Assembly: GCA_016802295.1 (NCBI GenBank)
Contig: JAESIW010000203.1
Location: 410,264 to 474,263 of the forward strand
Length of the DNA stretch: 64,000 nt
Source: Brachionus rotundiformis
Lineage: Eukaryota; Rotifera; Eurotatoria; Ploima; Brachionidae
Direction of reading: 5' to 3'
Numbering within the stretch: the stretch's first letter is position 1; each line of letters begins with the position of its first letter. Below the pieces are notes generated by a model. It ran no database searches, was not told where the DNA came from, and worked only from the letters and a program-made list of their open reading frames with translations. The translations under genes and the position numbers were made by a program. Positions 1 through 13,400 of this stretch are shown here, one piece after another.

Positions 1-1315
1 ATGTATAATTAGAAAAGCTTTTTTATGTAATTTTAATAACAACTTTGACAGCAACAAAAGGTAATGTTTAAATTTTTGTTTCTAAAATATTCAAAAATCT
101 ATAAATCACAATGAATGAACTCAATCAATTACAATTTTAAAGAGTTTAGAAGTGGAAAAATTATCTTCAAATTGATTTTAGGAATGAAAAAGGAAGTAGT
201 TAATGAGAAAAAATTTTTTAAATTTTCCTAATAAACTAATTATAGCGGTAATTATTAAACATTTTCCAAAAAAAAATAATAATGACGTATAATTGATTTT
301 TTATACTCAAAGACTTTAATGTTATTAATTCTGCGTCATTTTGGGAAAAATATTTTCCTTTTTTATAAAAAATTGTTAATTTGTTAAATTCTGACTAATT
401 TGATCCTTTTATTGTCTAAAGATAATTAAAATGTGTAATTCGAATTTTGGGTTTATGTGACTTTATTATTATTTTATCCAATACAGATAAAATTATAAGT
501 TTAAAACTTCCTCTAAAATTAATTTTATACAAACTCGTGATATTTTGGAAAATTGTAAACCATTTTTTGTCATGGTGTTAATTATAAGTGAAAGAAATGC
601 AACACTTATCTCTCAATTTACAAGTAAAACTATCAAAATTAGTCAATAGAGCTTTCTTATTTAACTTTTATTTTTTTTATATAAAGATAAAAATATTTTA
701 AATGTACTTTTTTAAATAATTTTTTTCGAATTACATACGTCAATTAAGTTAGAATTTAAAGGAGGCGTTAGGTTTGTTTAACTTAATAAAATAAATTATT
801 TTAAAATTTTTGAATTTAATTTTATAATATGTTGATCATAAAATTTCCTCACTTGTTAATAATTTACGATTATTAAGAAATTTAAAATAATATTTAAATA
901 TGCTCCATTTAACTATGAAGCCAGATACTTTTCCTAATCAAAAAGACAGCTAGAATAAAATCTTGATTTTATAGTAAAATATTATTTATATATAAAATAT
1001 GAAAAAAAAAGAACAAAAAAAACTATTTTCTTAATTATGTTTAATTAATCAATTAAAACAAATCTAATTCTAATAATGCATTTGCTTTTTTGTTTAATAA
1101 ATATGTATTTAATCAATGAATAAAATTTATTTTTATAATTTTTAAATAATCAAATACTTTATTTCTAAAAATATATATTCAAGTTTTACAGTTAATTAAT
1201 TAACGAGCTCTTAGAGAAATAATAATAAAAATACCAACAAAATCTAATTTTTAAAATTAAAATAAATTTTATTAAAATCTTTGTCTAAATAAAAATATTA
1301 AACCATTGAGCCAGA
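1..1315. other. AT-rich non-coding flank
   Basis: No reading frame, tRNA or structured element is recognised here. The stretch lies downstream of the MMUT stop codon and presumably includes its 3' UTR. It is mostly runs of A and T. Confidence 0.6.
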
Positions 1316-3814
1316 TTAGTTTTTGTCGAGTCGGCTCTCAATTTCATCCATAACTTTGAGAGCTGCAAAAGGAATTCGAGTGCCAGGTCCGAAAACCAAT
1401 TTCACGCCAGCTTTGTACAACATGTCATAGTCTTGTGGAGGAATGACACCACCACAGATAACAGTAATGTCTGATCTATTCATATCTTTCAGTTTTTGAA
1501 TCAATTGTGGTATAAGAGTCTTGTGGCCAGCGCCCAAGGTGCTTACTCCAACCACATGGCAGTCCGAGTCTACAGCTTGGCTGGCAACTTCGTCAGCAGT
1601 CTTTAAAAAATTATCAACTATTTGAATTTGAATTAATTTTATAAAATTATTACAGCAAATAAAGGTCCAATGTCAACATCAAATCCAAGATCACTGAATG
1701 ACGAGGCTATTATTTTAGCGCCACGATCATGACCATCTTGGCCAAGCTTGGCCACAAGTATACGAGGTCTACGACCGTCTTTAGCCTCGAAACTTCTTAC
1801 TCTCTCCATCACTTTTTCCAATTCTTCTTCCGCAGCAAATTCATTTTTGTATGCACCACTGACCAAGTTGTCTTTGGCAACATAACGGTGAAACACAACT
1901 TCCATTGCATTTGTAATTTCTCCCACGGTGGCTCTGGCTTGAGCCGCTTTGACACTTAAATCTAACAAATTACCTTGGCCAGTTCGACAGCATTCGGTTA
2001 TTTTATCCAATGCCTCCTGAACATTGTCGTGGTTTCTTGTTTCTTTTAAATGTTTAATCTTGGCTATTTGAGACTCTCTTACTTTGGTATTATCTATTTG
2101 TAAAACATTCAATTCTTCCTCATTTTCCAACACATATTGATTAACACCAACAATAACATCTTTGCCACTATCAATTCTGGCCTGTTTTTTAGCAGCACAC
2201 TCTTCTATTTTCAATTTTGGTATGCCCTGAGCGACGGCCTTTGCCATACCGCCCATTGCTTCTATTTCTTCAATTACTTTCAATGCTTCATTATAAATCT
2301 GATCTGTCAGCGACTCCATCATGTAAGAGCCAGCCCATGGATCTATTACTTTGGTAATGCTTGTCTCTTGTTGTATAATTATTTGAGTGTTACGGGCTAC
2401 CCGAGCACTGAATACAGATGGAAGAGCCAACGCTTCATCAAACGAATTTGTATGCAAAGATTGGGTTCCGCCAAAAACAGCAGCCATAGCCTCAATTGTT
2501 GTTCTAATTATGTTATTGTATGGGTCCTGAAAAGATTTATTTTACCAATGTAATTGGATTTATAGCTTTTCTAATTACTTGAGCAGTTAGTGACCATCCA
2601 GATGTTTGGCAATGACATCTGAGAATTTTTGATTTTGGATTTTTAGGCTTGAATTTCTTTTCAACCAAGTTAGCCCAAAGTCTTCGAGCGGCTCTTAGCT
2701 TGGCAATTTCCATGTAAAAATTCATTCCAATTCCCCAGAAAAATGACAATCGTGGTGCAAAATTGTCAACATCTAGACCAGCTTTGATGCCAGTTTCTAT
2801 ATATTCAATTCCATCGGCAATTGTGTAACCCAATTCTAAGACAGCATTGGCGCCTGCTTCTTGCATGTGGTAGCCAGAAATCGAAATGCTATTGAATTTG
2901 GGCATATTCTTCGAAATTTAATAATTTGAATAGATTAATTAGAAAATAACTAATTAACTAATTGTACTTTTGATGTATAAGCAAAAATGTCAGCTATAAT
3001 TCTCATAGATGGCTCAGGTGGAAAAATATATGTGTTTCTGACCATAAACTCCTTCAATATATCATTCTGAATGGTTCCGCTGAGTTTAGCTAGAGGAGCA
3101 CCTTGCTCGAGTGCGGCCACAATGTACATGGCCATTACTGGTAAAACCGCACCATTCATTGTCATTGACACGGACATATTTTCCAAGTCGATGCCATCAA
3201 ACAGCTGTTTCATGTCCTCAACTGAATCTATGGCAACGCCGGACATACCAACATCCCCCATTACTCTTGGATTATCTGAGTCGTAGCCTCTATGGGTTGC
3301 CAGATCGAAAGCAACACTAAGACCTTGTTGGCCAGCTTTTATATTGTCTCTGTAGAATTTATTACTCTCTTCTACTGTGCTAAATCCAGCATACTTAAAA
3401 GATAATACACATTTAACCAAGTTAATTTATATTACTCAAATATTTACTTGTCTGATCGTCCAAGGCTTAACTGCGTACATGGTTGGATACGGGCCCCTTG
3501 TAAATGGATATTTACCAGGAATTTCATCATGAACAGATGGATTAATGTCATTATTTGTGTACAATGGCTTTATTTTTATACCCTTTTATTTAAAATAGAT
3601 AGTTAAGTTTCATTTTTTGGTAATTTGGCAATACCTCTGGTGTCTCACTGATTAATTTATCTGGATTCTTGCCTTTCATTTGCTTTTCAGCAAGCTTTTT
3701 CCAATCATCATACAAATCATTAATTTTAGAAGTGGTGGCTATTGATCTATGATCGCTAGCCAGGCAAAATTTAGTCAATTTTTTCAATTGATTAGATGAA
3801 AACGAACGTATCAT
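1316..3814 (-). CDS. MMUT: methylmalonyl-CoA mutase, mitochondrial
   Basis: The adenosylcobalamin-dependent mutase converts methylmalonyl-CoA to succinyl-CoA in the mitochondrial matrix, in propionate catabolism. Six exons splice in frame: 3635-3814, 3448-3582, 2968-3393, 2579-2908, 1654-2526 and 1316-1600. The five introns are 52-59 nt and the product is 742 aa, close to the human length of about 750. The start [12 protein letters not shown] looks like a mitochondrial presequence. The substrate-barrel motifs [37 protein letters not shown] and [12 protein letters not shown] are present. The C-terminal cobalamin domain carries DGHDRG, whose His is the lower axial cobalt ligand in the family, followed by GVSTLGAG and [10 protein letters not shown]. 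No key residue appears lost. The gene implies that the animal uses vitamin B12. Every exon junction preserves phase, so I am very sure of the identity. Confidence 0.97.
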
Positions 3815-4037
3815 TCTTTATATTTGTATATAAGTTAATATTTAGATAAATAAAAATTTCTAATTAAAATACATTTCTAGGTGTATTTTTAAAAATAATA
3901 ACTATTTTTTTATAAATTTGAATCATGATATCATAAAAATTTTTATTAAAAATTTAATTTTTATTTTTGAACAAAATTAGACTTAGAGGCGAATCATTTT
4001 GAACTAAAAATCATTTAATCAACCCAGATAAATAAGG

Positions 4038-4802
4038 CTAAAATACATTGAGAAGAGCGAAAATACCATAGAGTAAAAAGCAAGGATAAAGTACCAATAT
4101 TTGCTGATTGGACATGTTAAGTGCATGCACAAACAGCTTGCTGGATGAGATAGAGCACCATAAAATGAAAAAAATTGATAGTATTAATCCAATTAGAGAC
4201 TTCATGACCAGAATACTTGACAAAAATGATAGAAATACCATTGGCAAGAGACAATAGCCTAAAGTGCTTCCAATACACATACCATTTACACCTTTTTCAG
4301 ACATTAAATTTAGCAATGCGTACATGGAAACACAGCCTAAGGCGGTTATACCGTAAATGTATCCGAAGTGAATTTTTCCCATTAACAACAACGAAAATCC
4401 GTAGGCTATGCAGAATACAAGAGGACCGGCAAGATCCTCATCATGAATTATACTCTCATGAGGAGTCGCGAAAGGATTCAGCACACATTTTGTCTTTCTA
4501 TAAATATGGTCAAAATTGATTCCCAATTCTTCTAGCAGTGGTGGTTCATTGTCAAAGTCTGTTGCCTGATTGGCAAACTCGCTTTGTTGCATGAACCCAC
4601 CATCTTGAGCCATAAATGTTTCATTTTGAGATGGATTGTAGAATTGCTGTTGATTCCATCCGCCGTAATAGTTTTGATTCGGCATTTGGTAAGTGGTATT
4701 TTGGTCATAATATTGGGTTGTATTGTTCATATCTGCAAAATTAAGCTGGGAATTAGCTTTGTTTGAATTGTAAAAATTATCTGCCGGATTATAGTACGCC
4801 AT
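4038..4802 (-). CDS. YIPF5: Yip1-family Golgi membrane protein YIPF5-like
   Basis: A single-exon gene of 254 aa (human YIPF5 is 257). YIPF5 is a multi-pass ER-Golgi protein that binds Rab GTPases and YIF1 and works in COPII/early-Golgi traffic. Residues 1-75 are a soluble region rich in Asn, Gln and Tyr. Next comes the family signature [18 protein letters not shown], then DLAGPLVFC at the start of the membrane region, GYIYGI, GYCLLPM, and about five hydrophobic segments to the C-terminus. The gene is intronless although its neighbours are split. It lies 223 bp upstream of MMUT in the same orientation, too loose to argue for co-transcription. YIPF7 is the paralogue in vertebrates; an invertebrate single copy is expected to represent both. 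Confidence 0.95.
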   Translation of the reverse strand: MAYYNPADNFYNSNKANSQLNFADMNNTTQYYDQNTTYQMPNQNYYGGWNQQQFYNPSQNETFMAQDGGFMQQSEFANQATDFDNEPPLLEELGINFDHIYRKTKCVLNPFATPHESIIHDEDLAGPLVFCIAYGFSLLLMGKIHFGYIYGITALGCVSMYALLNLMSEKGVNGMCIGSTLGYCLLPMVFLSFLSSILVMKSLIGLILSIFFILWCSISSSKLFVHALNMSNQQILVLYPCFLLYGIFALLNVF

Positions 4803-5710
4803 TTTATGGAAAAATATCTATTATTAGACTATTAAAAATAATTTTTAATTTTATTAGTTAATTAATAATTAAATGTTAATCTTTCAAGAAAAAAATACAC
4901 ACCCCTTGGCATGGCTGAACATAACTTAAAAAATAAACGATAATTAATAAAATATTTTTAATTTTTTCTTTCCAATGCCAATATAAAGTTCTGGTATCAA
5001 GCTTTTGAAGTAATATCAGCTTAAATTCAATCTAATCATTATGATGCGTTGTAATTTAGTTTGCCCAAAATTAAAAACTTAAGCATAATTCAAAATATTA
5101 TTTCTTAACTTATACCAATTTTCCTCCAATTCCTCGAAACATAATAGAATTAAATTTTGCTATGCAGAGTATTTTTTATAAGCAAACTAAAAAAAATTAT
5201 TTTTTTATTTTTTATATTTTATTAGAATAGTTTAGAAATTAAAATATTCTAGGCAAGCTTTAGGGTATAAAGGCTATATTTGAGTTCGTTAATATAATTT
5301 TATCTATAAATAGATTTTTGTATATTAATAAATAATTCTAAAATTTAATTTTAATAAAAAATATCTTAAATGAACTTATTATTTGATATAAAATCTCGAA
5401 ACTAAAAAAAAAAAACTTGAACACAATTTTGATCAATTATTTATAATTTAGTTTATTTTAAAGTATTCAAATTAAAACTTAATTAATATGATCTTTTTTG
5501 TTTCTGGTGTTTATTTTGGACTAACAAAAAAAAAAGAAAATAGATAAAATAAAATTTAAAAATAACTGTGTCAAATGAACATCATATATTGGATCTCTTC
5601 TAAATAAAAATTTTTAAAAATTATATTCTTAGGCGTTAACTAATTTGATCAATTAAGAACAAAATCTTAAATGATAATTTAGTTCTAAATTGGGCCAGTA
5701 ATGTATAAGT
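4803..5710. other. AT-rich intergenic, YIPF5/DNAJA
   Basis: This spacer holds the YIPF5 upstream region and the end of the DnaJ transcript. It contains long A/T runs and no supported gene. Confidence 0.5.
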
Positions 5711-7079
5711 TTAGTGAGTATTGCATTCGACTCTTTGACCACCAGCACCTTCTTCATCTTCATCATCGCTTCCATAGGGCATTCCGTAGCCAAATCCGCC
5801 TCCTTGTGCGCCACCAGTTGAGCCTGAGCCTCTGGTACCATCAAACTCAACCATTGACACCTCATCTACATGTTCTCCTTGTGGAATTTCTATCTTGGAC
5901 TTGGGAGGTAGAAGTGTCTCTAGTTTCTTAAAAACATGACAAATTAAACAAATTCCAAACTTTACCAAATGACCCTACCGAAATAACATCTTGAGTCATA
6001 GAATTATTGTCCGGAAACTTGACATCAAACTTAATATACAAGTTTCCTTTTTCAGTTGGATTCTTGAACATAGGCATACCTTCATTAGGTATGGCTCTAA
6101 TGCTTCCTGGCGCAAGTATTTCACCAGCCGGATGGTTCAACACCAGCGATCTTCCATCTAATTGTTTTACAACTATTTTGAAGCCGCACAAAGCTTCGGT
6201 AATGTTTATAACATGGGTAATGAACAAGTCGTCTTGGTTTCTGGTAAATACATCATGTTCTATTTGCTGTAATATGACCAACAAATCACCAGTGTCCAGG
6301 CCTGGCTCTTGATTACTTTCTCCTTTGAATGGTATCTTTTGACCATCGCTCATTCCTTTGGCAATATTGACCTCGATTTTTTTCTTCTGCTTTATGGTCT
6401 TTTTGCCACTACATTGCTTACATCTGTCCTTTTCGTTGATTACTTCTCCCTCGCCGGAGCACTCGCGACACACTCCCTGCACCTGCTGAACCATACCGGG
6501 ACCCAATTGCCTATACTGGACCGTAAATCCGCGCCCATTACAGGTCTTGCATGAAACAGCTGCGCCAGACTTTCCACCAGAGCCCTGGCACCCACTGCAT
6601 ATCACAGATCTTTCAAATTCTATCGTTTTGGTCAAACCTTTGTACAAGTCCTCTAAGGTTACCTTGAGAGGATAGGCCATGTTCTGGGTACGTCTTTTTT
6701 GCGGTCGGCCTCGGCCTCCGCCAAATAGATCAAAAGGAAAAAATGGATTTCCTCCTTCGAATCCGCCGCCACCACCACCAAAGCCTCCAAACAAATGGCT
6801 GAATATGTCCTCGAATTCGGTGCCACCGATTCCGTCCTTGAGACCCTCGAGACCAAATCTGTCATATGTTTCTCGCTTGGACGGATCGTTCAGCACTTCA
6901 TAAGCAAATTTTATTTCTTTGAATTTTTCTTCGGCCTTTTCCTTCTCTTCTGGACTGACATCGTGAAATTTGTCCGGATGGTGAAGCTTGGCTAGTTTAT
7001 AGTAGGCTTTTCGGATTTCACTCTCTCCAGCTGTTGGTGAAACATTCAGCAAGTCGTACAACTTTGTCTCTTTGACCAT
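5711..7079 (-). CDS. DNAJA2: DnaJ type-A co-chaperone (DNAJA2-like)
   Basis: An Hsp40 that stimulates Hsp70 ATPase and binds unfolded clients in the cytosol. Two exons, 5979-7079 and 5711-5926, are joined by a 52-nt GT-AG intron, giving 438 aa (human DNAJA2 412). In order: J domain (about 1-75) with the HPD motif in KLHHPDKF; Gly/Phe linker; zinc region with four motifs CSGCQGSG, CKTCNGRG, CRECSGEG and CKQCSGKK; C-terminal substrate barrels ending FDVKFPDN. The second exon supplies an acidic Gly-rich tail and terminates in CNTH, a CaaX-like box comparable to the farnesylated ends CQTS (DNAJA1) and CAHQ (DNAJA2). Reading through the intron would lose this tail. The tail context VEFDGTRGSG and the zinc region resemble DNAJA2 most, but a single invertebrate gene may stand for both paralogues. 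Confidence 0.94.
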
Positions 7080-10000
7080 TTTTTACTTTGTTTTCTGTTT
7101 CTCGGGTAAAATACCAATAATAGACAAAATAAAAATCTAAAGAGAAAATTTTTCCAATTACTTGGACAAAAGCAAATTTTTGATTTGGCATGAGACAAAA
7201 ATGCATTTATTAGATAATAAATTATGAGGATGGCAACAATGCTTTTAAACCAAGTATACTTGGTTGAGTTTGTAGTCAAAAAAAAAGCTCATAATGAAAC
7301 TGAGTAATAAAGTTTATATTGTTAGCTTTATACCAAAATTATATGAATAGACAAAAATTTAAGACTTATTCGCTTATTTAGATATTGGTATATTAATTGA
7401 GCGCTAAATTTCTTAACCAAAATTATCTCTATGACATGCTTGCCAATGTAAGAAAAATAAAATCTGTTGCAAATGTGTACACTAGACCAAATTTAGCTGT
7501 ATCGACGGTAAATATGATTAGCTATGCAAGAAAAGATTGTATTTGGAATTTTGTTTTCTTGCATTGGATTCTGCATTTATCTTAAATTATTTTAAAAAAT
7601 GTTAAAATTATTTAAGTCGCTCATGGAACCATTTATGTCTTCAAACTGTCTTAAGGTGTTGTTGAATTTGACAAACCTTAAAAAAGATTGTATTTTAATT
7701 TGAAAAATTTTGCCAAGAGAATATTGTGGCAACGAATGCCATGCCAATCGAAGTATCGGAGTTTTTTTTTCATTATCTAATAAATAAACTCATATCAAAT
7801 TTTCTCTTAAATAAAAGTTCCAATTTCAAAAAAAGATACATAACTTTTTAAAAACTTAAAAATAAAAAAATTTTAGACTAATTTAATTAAAATTTTATTT
7901 TATTCTATATCAAAAAAATATTTAAACTAGAATTTATTTGTTTTTTATGACTTGATAAATATTACTAATAATCAAATGTTTTTACTGATCAATGGCAAAA
8001 TTTTAAATCAATTTTTTTTAATTAAATTTCAGCAAAATTATCCTCATTATCTAAAAATAGTCGATTGTATTGATATCTCTAGCTCTTTCCTTTACTGATA
8101 AAAGGGAGATAATTATCATGTACAATAAAATGGTGAATTGCACGCTATTTATGTATATTTTAAATGAATGTTGATATTATAATGATTAAGTCATCAATAT
8201 ATTTAAAAAAAAAAACAAAATAACTAATTAACTATCTGAATTTTTTATTTTGTCATTTATTTTGATAATGGTAGAGAGAAAAAAAGATAATACTGGCGAG
8301 TCGTATGTCTCTCTAAAGTCTCCGTAGCTCAAAAATAATATTATGTAATTTAAAAAAGACAAAAACAAAAATATTTATAATATGAGATATGTCTTACTGG
8401 CAAACTACCATCTTTCCTGATTTTTAGCTGGAAAGAGTGTAATTTACAAATACATAAAGGTTGACAAATTCTCGAGTCAAAACTTTAAATTCATCGATTA
8501 TAATTCCAAGAACACTATTTAGAAAAGCGAAAAATGGTACCAATGGAAAAATAATCACAAAACAAATTTATTAATTAAATTAATTTTTTTTTGATTACCC
8601 ATTTCTAAATATTTATCAATAAGGCTAAGATTAATCCAATCATTGATTTTCGGATAGTTTTATTAATTTTTAAATTTAAATTAAAATAAAAATAAAATTA
8701 GATTTTGAATTTAAATAAAAAAAATATCTGAATTTAAATTGAAATTTTAGTTTGATTTAATTCAATATTTTAATTTTAAAAAGATTTAAAATAAGCTTTA
8801 ACTAAGATAATTCAAACATTAACTCGAATTTCTCAAGACTCAGACTAGTAATATCAGAAAAATTACATTAGCATTATCTTTCAAATTTTTTAATAAATTA
8901 TAATTTTTAAAAATAATTTTTATCTACAATTTCAATTAAAATTTACAATTTGAAGGTTAATCAACATGCCTGATGCCCTTGTCACAAGGACCGACTAACA
9001 CTCAATTTATTTAAATAATAAAAATAGATTTTAGAAATTAAAAATTAGTAAATTTTTTATAAAATTATTTAAACAAGTAAAACATTGAAATATTTAAGAT
9101 AAATTTTTAGTATTTTTTTTACAAAGTCTAAGGAAATTAAATTAATATTATTAAAAATTGAATGCTTAAATGTTATAAATTTCAACATTTATCCCTTGAT
9201 CACAAAGCAACTTATAAGTCTTGAGTAGAAAATTCCAAAGTTTTTTCGCCATTTACTGATTTTGATGTTGGTTCTATCAGATTCTCACTATTCCTTAAAT
9301 TATATTTCAAATTTCTCAAGTCATTCTTCTTTATTTCTGCCTTAGAATTTCAGGAGAATAATAAAAATATAGTGTTTTATAAGCAAAAGATAACACTCTA
9401 TCGAGAATTCTATGTTGAAATGCATATAAACCATATTTTTCTAAGAATTTGTTTATATCATTAAAATTATTACTTCAAATTTGAACTTAAACAATTTAAA
9501 TATTGAAAAATACCTTATTAATATGACCCTATTAATATAAATTTTTTTACCTGGAAGAAAGTTCGCATTGATGGTTAGTGGTCCTTTGATACAAAAAAAC
9601 GTTTTGAATAATAATTTTTTTGAATAATAATTAATAACTTAGCATTAAAAGAAAACAATTAGCTTTTCAATACATACGTATTATATTATTTTATTTTTGT
9701 TTAAACTGATGAACAGATAATTTTTGTCTTATCTATTTTATAAATTATTTTCTTTATACATCGCCTACAAGGCGTCCAATGAAATAAATAAATAAAATAA
9801 ATGAATAACTCTTGGTCAATTTAATTATAGCCTCTTATGTGAAATAGCATAAAACAGTCGAGCAATAATCAAAATAAGGCAATATAAATGTCTTAAAAAC
9901 TATTTTTTTACAGATGTTGATAGATAGAATAGTCTCATAATGCTGAATATATTTTTTTTTCACAACTAATGAGATACTTCATGCAAATTTGGAAAATTTT

Positions 10001-10478
10001 AGATTTTGATCAATAATTTCATTATCAACTTTTATTTAATTTCCACCAGGATTAATCATTTCAGGGATAAATCTGAAATGTTTTTTTTTTAATTTTTATT
10101 TTGAAAACATTGGTGATAAATAAAAAAAATTATAAAGCTGAATAAATATTAAAATCATTAAGGGTACTGAATAAATATTTTGGTGATAAAAAAATAAAAA
10201 AAGTGTCAATTAGCGCTTTAAAACAAATTAATTAGGATTATTCATTAAAATAAATCCTAATAAATATCTTAGGAGTCACAGTAATAAAAAAAATTATATA
10301 ACTAGTTTAAATTTAAAATTTTTAATTTAATAGAAAAAAAAGTATAACAAATGTTCAATTAATTTAAATTTTTCTTGTTTCTATGACAACCAATTTTAAA
10401 CATACAAAAAATAATTATTATTTTTATTATTACAATTATATATTTTCAAATTGATTTAAATTCCCTATTAACTAATAT
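7080..10478. other. 3.4-kb divergent intergenic region
   Basis: It lies between the start codons of the DnaJ gene (minus) and CFAP70 (plus), so it contains both promoters. It is very AT-rich. Short open frames such as 7397-7585 have no recognisable domain or coding-like composition. A small GC patch at about 8962-9002 contains the palindromic CCTTGTCACAAGG, of unknown meaning. Confidence 0.5.
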
Positions 10479-13400
10479 ATGATGCAAGACGGTCAGAAAT
10501 CAAAGCTTTCAATCTATTCTGGCAATGACAAATCAACCGAAAAGATAAATGTTTTTATCAAAAAATGCAAAAATTTGGTACAAATAAACTATTTTTAAAT
10601 TAACAGAAACTTTTACTTTAATTAATTAAAGAATACCCAAAAGCCGGAAGGAGTTTCGCTATATGCCAAAGTTGATTTCAACGAAGTGCAAATAGCTGAA
10701 TCGCCCAAGTTTCATATCACCCCGGAAAATATTCCGGATATTAATTTTAGCGCCAATTTAAATGTCATCACCAGTGATTATTACAATCTTGACGATTTAG
10801 CCTTCAAGCCAGTTATCAGTAAGCATTTACCAATGGCTTAGAATGCATGTTTGATTAAAAAATAATGTTCTTTTTTAGTTACTCTAATAGAAGTCTTGCC
10901 AAAAGAAAAAAAACAAAAGGAGGAAAAAATCCAAACATTTGGTCAATGCACTTTTGATTTACTTCAAATTTTAAGAGGCAAGACTGAGTTATCTCTTAAA
11001 CTGCCAGTTCATGCAACACCGGGCTCGACTTTGGAAGCTCACTCACCAGATCTTCCACTAGTAATAGCAAGATGTTAATTAAACTTAATTAAAAAATGAA
11101 TTTTTTCTTAATTTAGCCCGAGCTTGAGGTCAGAGTGATGGTCGAACAACCAATATTAAATGATGATGATTTATCCAAGTCAAATCTGCTGACAATAACT
11201 CTTGACTCAATGTACGCTGTACCTGAGCCATGGCTAAACAACAACCGAGAGTATGCTTACACAACTTCTTTACCATTACCACTCAATGAAGAAAAAGATA
11301 ATCCAATAGCTTTCGTGAATGGTATTCTTAAGTCTCCAGTTGATCTACCTGTAAAGCAAAAGCGCTATACTGACACTCGCGGAATACAGGCCACAAGTGC
11401 CATTTTGTTGCCAACTTTGGCTCATCACGAAGAAGAAGATGTGGAAGAACTTGGTGATTTTACTGCCAAAGAAGAGGCTGAATATAAGCAAACAGCTGAG
11501 AGAGAAAAACACCGAATTGTATGGAACGCCGAAAGAAGATGCTATTTAAACCACTCGTCTAATATTGCGTAATTTAATACATTTATTTTTATTAATTAAA
11601 GGTTTTTAATTAATTTAAAGAATGAGAGACCAAATATTAAAGGCTAGATATTGGCCCATTGAAGTAATGAGATCAGCCATACCTACAGGAGTTAAAGGAA
11701 GAAGGGTACAGAGATTTTTATTTGTTTTTCTTATTTTAGATAATATTGTGATAAAAAATAAATAATTCATTTAAATATTTTTTTTAATAAATAAATTAAT
11801 ATAATTTTATTTGAGGATGAAGATTTAAACATGTCGTATCATGGAGTTGCCTACATTGACATGCAGCCACTGCTGTATCCAGGAGCGACGCATATTCGAG
11901 GCGCTTATAAGATCCATCCTTTCCAAGACGCCGAGTACACCACCAAAACTAGGAGAAAAAATGGCATTGCTGATGACGCTCTCAAAGTTGTATGCTCATT
12001 GTATGACCGAAATTTTGCGGTCATGCCAATTAAAAAAGACCAAAAAACTGTGGAAAAAAGAGAAAATAAAAAAGTATTAATTAGTTAATTATTTGAAATT
12101 TATTTTTAATTAATTGGCATAAATTAGGCTCGTGAGTCGAATGCTGATCCCCATGACCTGAGCCAATCAGTCCAGCAGATAATAGAATCTAAGTCATTTG
12201 TTATAATTGATATTAAATTCGACAAGCCACTAATACCAAGAAAAAATCTAGATTATTTGGCCAAAAAGTATTTTTTAAATATATTTTTTTTAATTATTAA
12301 AATAAATAAATAAACATATTAATTTTTAAGAGTGTCTGAATTGATACCACCTAGACCAAAGTATCCTCTAAAGACAAATAGTGCCGAAAAAGCAGTCGCC
12401 GACTACCATGGACAAATAAAAAGCATTCTAAACTCAGTGCTTGAAGATTACAGGCACTTAAACCTTGACCAGAATGAATTTGGCTCTGAGAACTCGAGCA
12501 AATCGTCAAAAGAATCCGAGCTTGAATACAAGTTAGATAATGAAATTATCTTTGCTATCTTTTTATTCATTTTAAAATTAATATTTTTAGAAGAAAAAAG
12601 CTATTGTATGAGCTTAATTCGACAGGAAAATATTTTGCTTTTAAGGAACAATTAAAGAATAGTGTTATAAAGATAGTTAGGGAGAAGTTTTTGCGTACCA
12701 GTGTGCTCAATGATCCAGATGAGCTGCAGCAATTTTTGTCCGAGCTCTACGTATTCTTGATTGATGAACTACATAAATCACTCAATAATGCTTTGGCAGT
12801 GGAAGATGTGCCCGCAATTGAGAACAACTTGAGTGACAGCCAGCAGATGAAGCATTTTGCTCTGGAAGCCGAAATGAACAGAAACTACGACTTGGCTGCC
12901 TACTATTACCAAGAGGTAGGCTTAGCTTTTTACCAGAGGATTTTGTTATATTAATAAATAAATAATTTGTTCAATATTTGATAAGTTAAAATTAAGTTTA
13001 AAAAAAAATGTTGACAAAATTGATGATTATACATATATGTATACTTCCATTGGATTCACCTTGAAGGAAAAAAAATGTAGTTGTTCTTTCTTTGTAGATA
13101 AAAATTAGAAAAAAGAAAAAATAATCACCAAATTCTGGCAAAGATGTATTTTTTTTTGTACCATCTGATAAGCTTGGACATTTTTATATATAAATAATTT
13201 TCAAAATGATTTTATAAGAATTATTTTTATTTTAAATATTTTAAACGCTAATAGCTAAAGGGGAAAAATTAAATTGGTATTGGCATTCGAGATAACTTTG
13301 ACCATGAATTTTTGCACCTGTATTTTCTGATTGATTCAAAATTTTAAATATATTTGTAATTAATAAATATGATTTTTAGAGGATAGCTCGAGAAAAAGAC

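Noticed and set aside
7397..7585. 62-codon plus-strand ORF between DNAJA and CFAP70
   Set aside because: No domain, no coding-like composition and no splice context. Expected by chance in AT-rich DNA with few in-frame stops.
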